DNA of 64,000 nt from Phlebopus portentosus (Eukaryota > Basidiomycota > Agaricomycetes > Boletales > Boletinellaceae): the NCBI GenBank assembly GCA_037892935.1, contig JAYXKI010000003.1, forward strand, positions 2,666,001 through 2,730,000, read 5' to 3'. The notes beneath the pieces are model-generated. The model searched no databases. It was not told the DNA's origin and was given only the letters and a program-made list of their open reading frames with translations. Positions 1-11,470 of the stretch are shown piece after piece; the stretch's first letter is position 1; every line of letters starts with the position of its first letter. A program made the translations under genes and the position numbers.

Positions 1-908
<908 letters not shown>

Positions 909-1456
909 TTTGGATTGCTAGTCGTGAACAAAGAAAAAGGAGAAACGTTTGTGTAGAGAGAGAAAAGGTGGAAACTACGGGATCGCATGTTCGCAGGTGT
1001 TAATATAGGCCGCGGATGGGTGCGCAGTAAGCGATGCGGTGCAAGATGAGGCCAGCGCACGCAGTCAACATCAAGTCAAATAGCGGTGGAGGCGGTGATT
1101 GCAGCGAAAAACAACGATGAAAGAACAAGAAGTCAGCATTTCTCGAACTGAATTGCCATTGTCGTGAGCTTGCGCACCTCTTGCCGACTACGACTACTGG
1201 TTCACCGAAGACGTCGAGGATTTTGAAGGACAAGGAGATGGAGCGATGGAGCGAGGGCACAGGGCGCGTCATGTTTATCTGATCCGATTTAGGGCAGGCC
1301 GGTCACACTCACATGATGTCACGTCACATAAAGACACAACCCTCGACGCGTCACCACGAACTTAACGAAACCTTCGAGCAGTATTGCTCTTACTTACTAT
1401 TATTTACTCTCCATCGTCGCTTTTGCTGACGTCGAGCCCAACGACTATTGCCCAAC
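909..1456. promoter_or_regulatory. Divergent promoter region between actin and RPN10
   Basis: About 550 bases separate the divergent actin and RPN10 start codons. On the minus strand a TATA-like stretch (tatatta, 1001-1007) lies about 95 bases upstream of the actin ATG. A pyrimidine-rich run of ttttctctctct type follows it, as is common in strongly expressed fungal genes. I see no clear TATA box on the RPN10 side, only a T/C-rich stretch at about 1385-1415. No transcript start can be set from sequence alone. Confidence 0.5.
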
Positions 1457-2718
1457 ATGCCGCTCGAAGCAACAATGATGATCCTCGATAACTCCGAATA
1501 CATGCGCAACGGAGACTACCCTTCGACACGCTTTGACGCAATGGCAGACTCGGCACATATCATCTTCACGACCAAGACAGACAGTAATCCGGAAAACAGC
1601 GTTGGTGTCATGACCGCTTCAGGGAAGGGTGGGCCTGAAGTCCTCGTCACGCATACCCGTGAGGTTGGGAAGATTATCCAGGGTGCACACGATGCGCGGA
1701 AGAAGATTGGTGGATCGGTAGACATTCCCACCGCTATCAACGTTGCGCAGCTCGCGCTCAAGCATAGGCAGAATAAGAACTTGAGACAGAGGATAATTCT
1801 GTTCCTTGGCTCGCCACCCGATGGACCTGGCGTAGATGACAAGAACCTTACTAAGCTTGCGAAGAAGCTCAAGAAGAATAACATCGCACTTGATGTGATT
1901 GCCTTCGGAGATGGTATGGAAGAAATGGAAACCCTCTCATGAAGTTGTTGGTCGATAATACAAACAGCGGTGAAAATTCGTAGGTCTCTTCGATCATTTC
2001 TTTAGCAGGCATTTAAATGCGTCTACAGCCACTATATATCTGTTCCGCCAGACCCACGCCGATTATTATCGGACGTGATCTTATCCTCGCCCATCCTTGC
2101 TGCCGATCGTGGAGACCGAGACGCTGCCATGGCTGACATTACGAATACTGCGGGCGCTGGAGAAGGCGGAGGATTCGAAGAATACGGCGGTGTCGATCCA
2201 ACTCTCGACCCAGAACTTGCGATGGTAATTGGGCCTTTCATGTTAATATTACCACGCGTATTTTACAATTGGTCTCGTAGGTTATGCGTATGTCTATGGA
2301 AGAAGAGCGTGCGCGTCAGCGAGCTTTGCAGCAAGCTGCAGGACAACAACAGCAGCAACAAGTCGGTGCTCCTGCAGAATCGTCTGGTGCAGGCGCTTCC
2401 ACTTCCACTCCAGCGGTAGGGCCATCAACTGCAACTCCGCAACCAGCCAGTACCCCGGCTTCCGCTCCCGCGGTGGCTGCGCCTTCAGCAATGTCAGCTG
2501 GCGATGACGACGAAGAAGCGGCTCTTCAAGAAGCTCTCCGACTCTCACAGCAACAGGAGGATGTCGAGATGGCTGACACGTCTCTTGTCGCTGGGAGACC
2601 AGCAGCTGGTGGCGCTACGGAAGAGGAGGAGGATGAGGAGGCTGCGATCGCTAGAGCGATTGAGATGAGTATGATGCCTGATAGCGACCAGCAGCAACAG
2701 CAACAAGGGGAAAAGTAA
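1457..2718 (+). CDS. RPN10: 26S proteasome ubiquitin receptor Rpn10/S5a
   Basis: Rpn10 sits at the lid-base junction of the 26S proteasome and captures ubiquitylated substrates. The N-terminal VWA domain shows DNSEYMRNGD, SNPENSVGVMT, ALKHRQNKN and IILFLGSPP. The C-terminal part carries ubiquitin-interacting motifs: one around PELAM..RMSMEEE, one around EEAALQEALRLSQ and one around EEAAIARAIEMSM. The exons are 1457-1979, 2029-2224 and 2281-2718, with introns at 1980-2028 and 2225-2280. The start is the ATG at 1457, which aligns with the usual family N terminus. The oddity is in exon 1: the frame closes with TGA at 1940-1942, and the family sequence (LLVDNTNSGENS) resumes at about 1945 in another frame, as if one base were missing near 1935-1942. 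I cannot tell a sequence error from a real lesion. Confidence 0.9.
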
Positions 2719-3146
2719 TGCAGTGCATTTGTATACCATTGGTATTAAGACCACATTTACTTTTAAAATCTTCGCATGGTGACGGTCCAAGGGATTGCAA
2801 AAAAAAAAATCAACAAAAAGAGACCGCCTAGTATGTTTCTTTTGCATCCTCTAGATGAACAAGACGCCATAATAAAATATTCGATGATGGGATCCATTAC
2901 ATAAAGTGTGTGTTATTGCAAACAGTTAGTAATAGCGACGACAAAATTTAAAACGTCTGCTTAAAAAAAAAGGAACTTCGCATCCGCCAATCCACCAAAA
3001 AAACGCGTTACTTCGTCGACATTCAGGATTATTGATTGGACTCCCTTTGAATTTTAAGATTAGGTAAGGTATTATTATATAAGAATTAGTATGTAATCCT
3101 TCAGGTCAAGATTGTGAGCTCGGCCTTGAAGCACGACAACGAACAG
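2719..3146 (+). promoter_or_regulatory. RPN10-NDUFB7 intergenic region
   Basis: This is about 430 bases of AT-rich sequence between two co-oriented genes. It should hold the RPN10 3' UTR (an aataaaata stretch at about 2870-2880 resembles a polyadenylation signal) and the NDUFB7 promoter. Homopolymer A runs occur at about 2800 and 2965. No reading frame of interest is seen. Confidence 0.4.
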
Positions 3147-3566
3147 ATGGCGAGCGCAGGTACAGCATCGCACGAAGAGCTCAAGGCGCACAAGGTGCCA
3201 CTTGGTTGGAGGGACCAATGCTCATCGTAAGTCTACGTTCTTGAAAAGGAACGAAGAGGCGCTGATCGAATATCACTTGGATAGGCTGCTCATTCCGCTC
3301 AACGTGTGCAGGCGTAACAACTTATACGTGCCTTGGGAATGCGAGAATGAGAGGCATTCATATGAGGCGTAAGCTGCTTTATTCTATAGTTGAAGGACTT
3401 TGACTAACGTCGGTTCTGTTGAAATAGGTGTCAGTACCAAGAGTTCGTCCCAGTTTGCTTGTTACCAGGCTGATGAATACTGACCATTAACAATTGAAAC
3501 AGTTACGTGAGAAGGATGAAGCAGCTTTCAAAACAGAAGAAGGCCGCATTGGAAGACGCGGAATAA
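3147..3566 (+). CDS. NDUFB7: Mitochondrial complex I subunit NDUFB7 (B18)
   Basis: This is an accessory subunit of NADH:ubiquinone oxidoreductase, located on the intermembrane-space side of the inner membrane. The four exons are 3147-3226, 3285-3368, 3428-3442 and 3503-3566, giving a protein of about 80 residues. It has the twin CX9C (CHCH) pattern: C-SSLLIPLNV-C and C-ENERHSYEA-C. The family signature (LGWRDQC, PLNVCRRNNLYVPWECENER, CQYQDYVRRMKQLSKQK) is present. Exon 3 is only 15 nt, and its downstream donor is the less usual GTTCGT. The size matches fungal orthologues, which lack the long animal tails. CHCH proteins are imported through the Mia40 disulfide relay, so no presequence is expected, and none is seen. 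Confidence 0.9.
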
Positions 3567-3688
3567 CTTGCATAAACATACAGATGCAATAATGTTATTT
3601 TTCATGGCATGGACAGAGTGGTGTGGCGTGCGTCTTTACGATACGATATACAATCTAAGGGAACGTCCCTCAACAGCACCCTGGAGCT

Positions 3689-4619
3689 TTAGTATGCCGT
3701 CTTGCTCCCCTTTTCCTTCTCCCATTTCTCTACTTCCTCTTGCACCTTCTTGACAACGTCGTCGGCCGTACTTGACTTCCCGAAAGCCTCCACGAACTCT
3801 CCTTCTGGATCCATCAAGTAGAAATAAATGCTATGATCGACGAGGTAGTCCCCGTCTGGACTTGCGTCCTTTGGTGTGCTGAAGTATACCCGGTAGGCCT
3901 TGCAGACTGCCTTTACTTGGTCGTAGGTACCGGAGAGACCGATGAGTCGGGGGTGGAAGTCTTCCACGTAGTGCGCTACTTGGGATGGTGGATCCCGAGC
4001 AGGGTCTACGCTGATGAAGATCGGTTGAGCTATGGGACCGTACAGCTTGTCTGTATTAATGTCCGTATTGTAAGTTATGAGCAAGCAGAATCCATAAAGG
4101 ACAAGACAGACCGAGTTTGTGTACGACTTCGGTCATTTTGTCAAGCTCGTCGGGACAAATGTCTGGACAATTTGTGAATCCGAAGTAGATTAGAGACCAT
4201 TTTCCCAGAAGATTTTTCTCCGTGAACGGTTCGTTCTTATGTGTAGTAAGCTGAAATGGTCCTCCAACAGCAGCTTTACCCCATTTCCGATTCTCGAGCT
4301 CCTTCCCTGAATCATATTACAAGCTCAGTCAGGACCAGAACTTCAGAGCCATCGGACATCGAACGCAACTCTTTTTCTCCTGAATCTTATCCTTCTCATG
4401 TTTAAAGTAGAAGTAAAGTCCGGCTCCAGTAAGTACGAATACAGCTGCAGCTGAAGGAGTGAATGGTCCAACGGCGGACCTGTCGCGTGAACCAGAAGGC
4501 GGGGGCTGAGTCGAGTTATGTCGACGGCATACAGAAGCTGTGAGAACGCTACGGCGGAGAATTTGAGGCCTCCACGGCCGTGAACAACGCGCAGTAAATA
4601 ATCGTAGTTGTGTGTTCAT
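3689..4619 (-). CDS. SCO1: Sco1-type copper chaperone for cytochrome c oxidase
   Basis: Sco proteins deliver copper to the CuA site of cytochrome oxidase subunit 2 in the mitochondrial intermembrane space. The exons are 4370-4619, 4112-4306 and 3689-4050. The N terminus is rich in R, S and T, as a mitochondrial presequence should be. One membrane span follows ([16 protein letters not shown]). The thioredoxin-like domain shows [20 protein letters not shown], including the CPDIC copper-binding cysteines, and later [15 protein letters not shown] with the third copper ligand, His. The first intron uses a GTTGCG donor, which I chose because it keeps the frame. It is convergent with NDUFB7 (about 120 bases between stops) and divergent from EMG1. 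Confidence 0.94.
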
Positions 4620-4910
4620 GGGAAAATGACCTCGAAGCCAGGTCCTATAACAACTGAGGTTGTATTCAAATTAATAAGCAGATTACATTACGTGATGTAA
4701 TGTTTCAGTTTGCTCTTGTCATCAAAAAGCCTATTATGGCTCCGATTAGATGCAAAAAAATTTGAGTTTGGATATTTATATTGAGCGACTTTGTGCTGAA
4801 GCCCTCTCATCTCCTTCCCCTCATCACCCCCGCGCCCCGCCTTCTCCCCGACGACTCTGGATATTGTTGCTGTTTTTATTACCGTTGTTGACGACCACGT
4901 TCATTCCTTT

Positions 4911-6297
4911 ATGCCTCTTGCAGTACCGACGCGTCGCCGAAGACATTCAGGCTCCGACAGCTTGGAAGTAGCGCACGTACTACGTAAGAAAACACAGTCT
5001 ATGGAACACCTCGAGACTTTTCTCCGCTCCTCTTCTGCCTATCCTCTTGGCGGGGACGACGACGCACCAGAAGACTTCGCGCAAGAATCAGAAGACTCAG
5101 ACAGCTCAAGCTCTGTCGACGAAAATAGTCCGCCCGTAATGCCTGTGTCTGAACGAAGGACGAAACCACTACCTGCGAACAAGAAGCAGAAGGGCGAGAC
5201 GACGGAAAACTCAGGGATTGCGCCGCCTGTGGCCAAGTCATCACGGCCATTCCCGATCGTTTCGAATCCATCACTGGTTCCGCAGCAGGCTCGACCTCCG
5301 ACAGCCCACTCTCAGTCGCGCCGGCTGATCGTCGTCCTTGAGCAGGCATGCCTTGAATCGTACCGGGTTAGCTCTGGCGGCGGCTCGGGGAAAAAAGGCA
5401 AATCTGGGGAGGCCAAGTATGCTCTGCTCAACTGCGATGACCATCAGGGAATCCTGGCGAAGACCGGTCGCGACATTGCTGATGCCCGACCAGACATCAC
5501 GCATCAGGTATACACCCTTTTTTTATATACTGCCTCAAGGCTAATTCCTATTGGTCTTCAGTGTCTTTTGACGTTATTAGACTCTCCACTAAACAAAGCC
5601 GGCCTGCTGCAAGTATACATTCATACCGCCAAGGGCGTTTTAATAGAAATAAACCCGCACGTTCGCATCCCGCGTACTTTCAAGCGCTTTAGCGGGCTCA
5701 TGGGTACGGCGTTTCACGCTTGCCCTCCTAGACTAACGTTTACCTTCCATTGCGTCTACGATTCCGTAGTTCAATTGCTCCACAGGCTCTTTATTCGTGG
5801 GGTCAATGGACCAGAGAAGTTACTCAAGGTCATCAAGGCATGTATCTTTACTGTTCGGGTACTCTCACTTATAATCTAAGAATGCGTGTATGCGTGTTCC
5901 TGATTTCAGAACCCCGTGACGGACTACTTCCCAGTGAACACGTACAAGATCACGCTTTCTGGTGACGCACCGACCGTGCGCTTGTCGCAATACCTGCCCT
6001 CCCTCCCTGAAACACACTCTATCGCTGTATTCGTCGGTGCGATGGCTCGCGGCAAGGACAATTTTGCTGACAGTATCGTCGATGAGAAGATTTCCATCAG
6101 CGAATACCCGCTTAGTGCGAGTGTTGCATGCGGGAAGGTACGTTGCTGAATTATTCGAAGCACTTCGTTTGTTATTTATATGTTCTGCTTACGTCTTTTT
6201 CTTCCTGGTTCTATCTTTATCGGATCATACAATTGGCTTACCTACTTGCCCTTTCTAGTTTTGCTGCGCCGTTGAGGAGATGTGGGATATTGTTTAA
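4911..6297 (+). CDS. EMG1: 18S rRNA pseudouridine N1-methyltransferase Emg1/Nep1
   Basis: This SPOUT-family enzyme methylates a hypermodified pseudouridine of 18S rRNA and is needed for small-subunit assembly in the nucleolus. The exons are 4911-5507, 5562-5703, 5770-5837, 5910-6137 and 6259-6297. Diagnostic segments are [76 protein letters not shown] and the C-terminal [12 protein letters not shown]. The N-terminal 120 residues or so are low-complexity, acidic and basic. The start could be the ATG at 4911 or the one at 5001. Intron 3 (5838-5909) reads as GC-AG (AAG|GCATGT), because no GT donor there keeps the frame. EMG1 is one of three ribosome-assembly genes in this window. Confidence 0.94.
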
Positions 6298-7049
6298 CAC
6301 GATATCTCTGTCTGATTTCCTGACCCGTGGCCGCTCAACGACGGCCCTGGCTGGCTACGTCCCTGTCTTGTTCTTTTCTCTTTTCCTCGCTTTGGATTCT
6401 GCTGCGGATTTTTTTCCCAACGCGAATTTGTAGCCGGCGCACCATGAACTTTTCTTTTGTTCAAACTGACTCTTTGATCATCTCAGCATCATCAGCAAAA
6501 CGCATTTCAACCTGCATCAATTTGAATTCTAGGTTTGTAATAACACCATTGGTAAAAGTAGTCACTAGGTATGTGGAGGTGGATAGTCGGGAGAGAGTGG
6601 TAGTGATTGGCTTGTAGGTAGTAGACGTTGCGAAATCAATATCATGGAGGGGAGGGAAGAACGCTGAGGACACCTGACGGCGACTCAACTCGCTGTGGGC
6701 ATTTGTCCGATGCCGTCCGATCCTTCTGGCTCCCTTGTTGAATCGTTCTACCACCCAGTTGCTCCTAAGTAAAGGTAGAAGTATTTCCATTAATCAGGAG
6801 GTAATATGGTTCAACTGTTTGCACCTAAGTTAAGGAGGAAGTACTTCCATCATTCAGGAGGTAATATGAGTGCGGTGAAAACTGACCATGGTGTGAATGA
6901 GTGTTCCCAAACAGTGTCGTATGGAACCGCGATAGTGAAAATGCTTGTACGAATTATGCGCTATGGTACTGCTACAGGATGCGAATGGATGTCACAGGGC
7001 ATGATGACTAGGTACAGACGAAAACAAATGAAGGAATATACACAATAGA
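6298..7049. other. Gene-free spacer with a short direct repeat
   Basis: About 750 bases lie between EMG1 and the MFS gene. I see no supported gene. The only structure is a 47-nt imperfect direct repeat, at 6761-6807 and 6821-6867, described separately. The EMG1 3' UTR must lie at the left end. Confidence 0.5.
6761..6867. repeat. Imperfect 47-nt direct repeat
   Basis: Two copies of about 47 nt, at 6761-6807 and 6821-6867, start with g(c/a)cctaagt and end with tcaggaggtaatat. They are separated by 13 nt, so the period is 60 nt. Mismatches are scattered. The function is unknown. Confidence 0.75.
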
Positions 7050-9256
7050 TCAAACAGGATATAGAGTGCCTTTCGGCTCGGTCTTGACCTCATCCGAACT
7101 CCCTTGCCCCCGTAAGGGCGTGTCCTTCGTACTTCCTGACTCCTGGGCCGTCGGTTCAGATGCACAGCGTCTCACCGCATCGGGGTCGTCGATGTGTCGC
7201 AAAAACAGGCATGCGAAGAGCGAAATACACGCCCATGGGATAAGCGAAATGAAGCTCCACCTCACGCCATTCCGAAACGCATTCTTCACGAGCTTCTGTG
7301 CATCGCTCGGTAAAGAACTTATCTGGTCAAGCGAGGTGAGGTCCGCTGCAGTGAATGATGTCGCATTTGCGCCCTGTAGTTCTGCCAGAGTAGAAGGAGG
7401 TAGCCCGTTGAAGTAGGCTCGGACTTTCGCGTTCGTGACTGTCCCACACCGCGCGAGACCAATCGTGCCTCCGAGAGAACGGAAGAAGAGGTTGAGTACG
7501 GAGACGATTGCAACACGTTCGGCGGGTTGCGAGAAGCGAGCGTGAATTGCAAGTGGCCCAAAGGTCAGACCGACACCAATGCCAGCCATAACCATGAAAC
7601 TGGTACCGGGAAATTTAAGATCCGCACTCTTGTGAATCAACTTACACATACCCTTTAATCTGTCCTTCGTTGTTACTTTTAATTCCCATTGAGACAAGAC
7701 CGAGCGAAATGGGAATGATCGTGCCTCCGAGGAGGATAGGGTACTTTGGCTGTCGGAGTCGCATTACCATCTGAATAAACGTCACGGATCCAATGCCCCG
7801 AAAGACTCCTCAGCGTCGTCCCCGGGCAAGGAAAATACTACGCATACCATGCCAGGAGCAAAGTATAGTAATTGTACACCTGCATCAGTTTCACTCTGTC
7901 CTGAGACGATGATGAAGTAAAGAACAACGAAGTAGAAAACAATGAGCATGACCATGCCAGACGTGAGCGCTGCAAAGTTCGTCGCCATTACATCGAAATT
8001 GTCCATGACCTTCAATGGCAGGAAAGCTGTTGCTCGAAATGGTGCCACCAGATGCGCGCCGTCGACAGAGGTGTCTAAGCGCACATTCTTTTCAGTAGTG
8101 TCTCCATCAACGACTTGGGGATCTCCTCGAACTTGTATCCGGCTCGAATCTTGCTTGTGTTCCAAGACTACTTCCCAGGCTAATGTCAGACCTACAAGAA
8201 CTGCGCCGACGACGAGTGCTACGATAACTTTTGCGTCGTCCCATCCTTCAGTTGAACCCCAGTTTAGACCGAGCAAAAGCCCGATGCCGCCAATTGTGAA
8301 GAATACCGTACCCGTCCAGTCGATACGCAGTAGCTTGTCTACAGTTTTCAGCTTCTGGCCCAGAAGCGGGCGCATCGTATGCTTTCTTAGAAGGATGAAG
8401 ATCAAGACCATTGAAAGAGCAGCAGCGGGCAGACTAGGACGTAATCAGTAAAATCTAAGATCAGCTATGGTGTTTGACCCACTTGATTGCAAAGACCCAT
8501 CTGAATGAAATATTGACGAGTGCTCCTCCGATCACAGGCCCTATACAAAAGCCAATTGTATAGAGGATTGTCATGATGGCTCCTTGGAGATTGTTGAGGT
8601 TGAGGGAACGAGAATCTGCAAGGATGGTCCGTGGTACGTCCTGCGAGCATCATGGGCATATCTTGTGCTGCAGTCGAAAGGGTACTGCCCATTAAAAAGA
8701 AGATGAGAGATAGCTGCATTGCAGTGTGGCGACCATAAACATCGGCAAGAGATGCCAAGAGGGGCAAGAATACAGTCGATGTAAGGAGGTAGATAGTCCC
8801 GATATAACTTTTATCAAAGGATCAAAATTGAACCTGAATTTGCTATCAACCATGCGAATATGCTCACCTTTGCAGGTCCAGGCGGTTGAAAGCCGACTAG
8901 AAGATCACAAATAAGCATGGTAACGATGCCGAACTTCTGAAAAATCCTTACAGCAATTTTAGGTTGCGCAGTTGCGACGACTTATCAGGGCATGAATGAA
9001 CAGATTTTCAGGACTAAATGTAATATCGATTTACCTGTGTAATCCAATGTTTCCAGGATAACTGGGATAGCAAGGGCAACCAAAAGGCGAAGTAACCATA
9101 AGTATTGTTTCTTCCGTTCCTCTGGGGAAAGCCCATCAACATCATGGTGTGTCTCGCTGCCGTTACCTGTCTCGTTGCCGTTACCTGTCTCGTTGCTTGA
9201 CCGTGTCTCGTGTGCTCAAAAGCCGATAACTTCGATGAATGAAAAGCAGACGTCAT
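7050..9256 (-). pseudogene. MFS drug:H+ antiporter-type transporter, damaged
   Basis: This is a major facilitator superfamily exporter of the fungal multidrug (DHA) type. In minus-strand order: ERKKQYLWLLRLLVALAIPV with LETLDYTVVATAQPKIA; YIGTIYLLTSTVFLPLLASL with ADVYGRH (MFS motif A region); helices ending MPMMLAGR; TILADSRSLNLNNLQGAIMT with LYTIGFCIGPVIGGALVN; a 12-14-helix type remainder; and a hydrophilic C tail ending at 7050. Several introns of 50-90 nt fit. There are two faults. After AGR (about 8630) the usual G..G.G.G helix-4 segment, roughly 12 residues, is missing and the frame changes. Near 9150-9240 the only ATG (9254-9256) is one base out of frame with the protein. The rest is well preserved, so the loss is recent or partly a sequence error. 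A more decayed copy lies at 10.6-11.5 kb. Confidence 0.72.
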
Positions 9257-9592
9257 TCGTTTTCAGTAATTTTTGAATAAAGGCAACGTAAAAAGATTGA
9301 AGTGCTATTGTTGAAAGCAATCAGGCGGTCCAGGGGTACGCACTGGGTAGGCCAGTGGGCCAACACCTGTTTTGTGTTCAATTCTTCAGGTAGTCAATAC
9401 GGATGATGGACGTATGATGCTAATGACCCGTCGGACATCTCTTCGGATAACAACAGAAGTCAGACGGAAACAGTCACCAGGTCGTAATCCACGGTAAGTC
9501 ATAAGTAATACAATCAAGATCTGCGAGACTTCGCAGTTGAACTTCACTGGCGCTCTGTATTGATTTTTCGTTGCTGGCTTCTTGTTCAGCTT

Positions 9593-9900
9593 TCAAAAGT
9601 CATTGACAATCTTGCTCTCCTTGCGAAGAGCGTAACCAGTCCAAGACTGAACAACAACAACAAATTGCTGTCAGCACAGACATGCGATACAAGCTGCTTT
9701 CAGATTCCTACCTCGTCATACAGTGTAGGTTTCTCGGCCCCCAGGATCCTCAGGCCGAGCCACAGGACTCCTGCAGTCATACCACTTCCACAGCTCGCGA
9801 TAATCGGCCTTGTACCTTCCAACACATCTTTCGCGTTTTTCTCTCCACTGTGACCTTCATCGAAGATGGAAGAGAAAGAAGATTCCATAGCCAGGATAAA
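9593..9900 (-). pseudogene. TUM1: 3' remnant of a mercaptopyruvate/thiosulfate sulfurtransferase
   Basis: On the minus strand the sequence encodes NAKDVLEGTRPIIASCGSGM, then TAGVLWLGLRILGAEKPTLY, then DE. After an intron (GTAGGA..TTCAG) it continues as SWTGYALRKESKIVNDF and stops at 9593-9595. This is the C-terminal rhodanese domain, with the CGSGMT active-site loop and the terminal SWTGYA segment. Upstream of about 9870 the expected first rhodanese domain and linker cannot be found in any frame. The piece is therefore a truncated 3' end stranded between two MFS copies. Rhodaneses transfer sulfur from mercaptopyruvate or thiosulfate to acceptors. The truncated piece is unlikely to function. 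Confidence 0.75.
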
Positions 9901-10599
9901 AGGTTCCAAGCGAAAATCACTAAATCTCTCAGAAGAGCAATAGCATCTAGACGGCACGGAACGAGAGCAGGAGAAGTCAAGGCGTATACTGGCCTCTATA
10001 CGCAACATTGTTCGAGGTCTTATATACAAAGTACGCAAATTCAGGGCAGAACAGCTTGCGGACCTCACCACGATCAAGACAGGGGCGCTACCTGTGTCTC
10101 AAGGCGCAGAAGAAAAAGAGAAAATGAACAACATGATTTGCATTATAAACTGAGGATTACAACCATCGCATCAGATTGCGATCCGTAAATGGCAAGTCAC
10201 ATGATCACAACAAAAGAGAAAAGCCTACATTACGTAATATTTTCTCATGTGATACTCTCCTGATCTCTCTGTGTATCTCTCTGTATCTCTCTGTAACTGA
10301 ACGACAGCAGCGAGGGCAAACGGACTTTAACACATCAGTAGCGTGATCTTGTCAACTTCCAATCCATATCAAAAGCATCATATCCTGGGAAGAGTTCAGG
10401 ACCTGGACCATGCATGATGAATGAACGGGATTTTCAAGACAAACTGAACACTTATTGGCTGAGGATGAATCTGGAGCCAGTTTTCTGTGCATATAGGATG
10501 CACTCCTGTCAATTGAATGTGTCTCGCTCAAATATAATAGGAGATGCAAATGACAGTTGAATAAATAATTGGCAAGGATAAGGAGGAAGCTATTAAAGA
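9901..10599. other. Spacer without a recognised gene
   Basis: The segment holds short open frames on both strands, none with recognised features. A short microsatellite-like tract (repeats of tctctctgta type) lies at about 10258-10300. A plus-strand stretch at about 9990-10150 looks weakly coding (charged, K/E/R-rich), but it lacks a start and is interrupted by a stop, so I do not call it. Confidence 0.4.
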
Positions 10600-11470
10600 T
10601 AAATAATTAGCGTGAGCAGTCATATGCCGTTCCATTCGTCGGTCGAGCCCAATTTCAAATCCAGGAGTATGAGAATGCTAGCAGCCGTGATCAGAATGGT
10701 TGCAACCCAATTGATATGCAGCGGCTTATCTACAGCACTAAGGTTCTGGTCCAGAAAGGCATTCGGTGTGTACCCTCAAAAGTACGAATGCTAAGACCAT
10801 GGTAATGACACAACACGGCAAACTCGAGACAGAAATGCATATCGATGACTGAACGTACTTGATAGCAAAGACCTATCTGAATAAGACGTCTATTAGGGCA
10901 CCACCGATAGCAGGGCCCAGACAGTATAAGGGTACACCAAGATGGACGACTAAAAGTTATTGTCGCCGCAACCCACGAGCATCATAGGCGTATTCCGTGC
11001 TCCAGTCGAAAGAGCACTTCCGATGAGAAAGAGAAGGATGGACAGTGACGACTATATACACCAACGAACGACGCAAAGAGGTAAAAAGACCGTTGAGGTG
11101 AGAAGATAAACGGTCCCGATGTAGCTAGAGGGTCAGATTCACAGATACAGTATACTGTATACAGTCGGAGTCGATGGGTAAAGTGGCAAGAGGATGCACT
11201 CACTTGTAAAGATCAAGCCGATTGAATGCAATCTGGAAAGGATGAAAGGTCCATACTCGATAAGAATGTTGATCCGACTTACAGTAGTGCGAGGCTGAGC
11301 AGTTGCAACGACTAAAAGAAGTCTCATTAGGTCAGGACGGTAATTCATCGGTAGGGCTCACCTGTATAGTCCAGGATCTCCAAGAACACTGATATCGCGA
11401 GTGCAGACATCAGGCGAATCTTCCATCTGCGCTGATTTTTGCGCTCCTCAGCCATCAGATCATCGTCCTT
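10600..11470 (-). pseudogene. Decayed, 3'-truncated MFS transporter copy
   Basis: This is a second copy of the transporter at 7.05-9.26 kb, in the same orientation. Matching pieces are AEERKNQRR with LMSALAISVFLEILDYT at about 11370-11450; VVATAQPR after a matching intron at about 11300; GARNTPMMLVG at about 10980-11010; and LSAVDKPLHINWVATILITA with LKLGSTDEWNGI at about 10620-10770. The same intron positions are visible. In-frame stops, missing segments (including the TILADS region) and loss of everything 3' of the middle loop show that it is dead. It probably arose by tandem duplication with the intact-like copy. Confidence 0.75.

Noticed and set aside
1928..1958. A 31-nt GT..AG intron in RPN10 to explain the frame change
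   Set aside because: It is shorter than any credible intron here, removes conserved residues and still gives the wrong phase.
9866..10188. Plus-strand gene starting MEEKEDSIARIKGSKRK
   Set aside because: It stops after 25 codons, and the later charged stretch is in another frame without a plausible intron.
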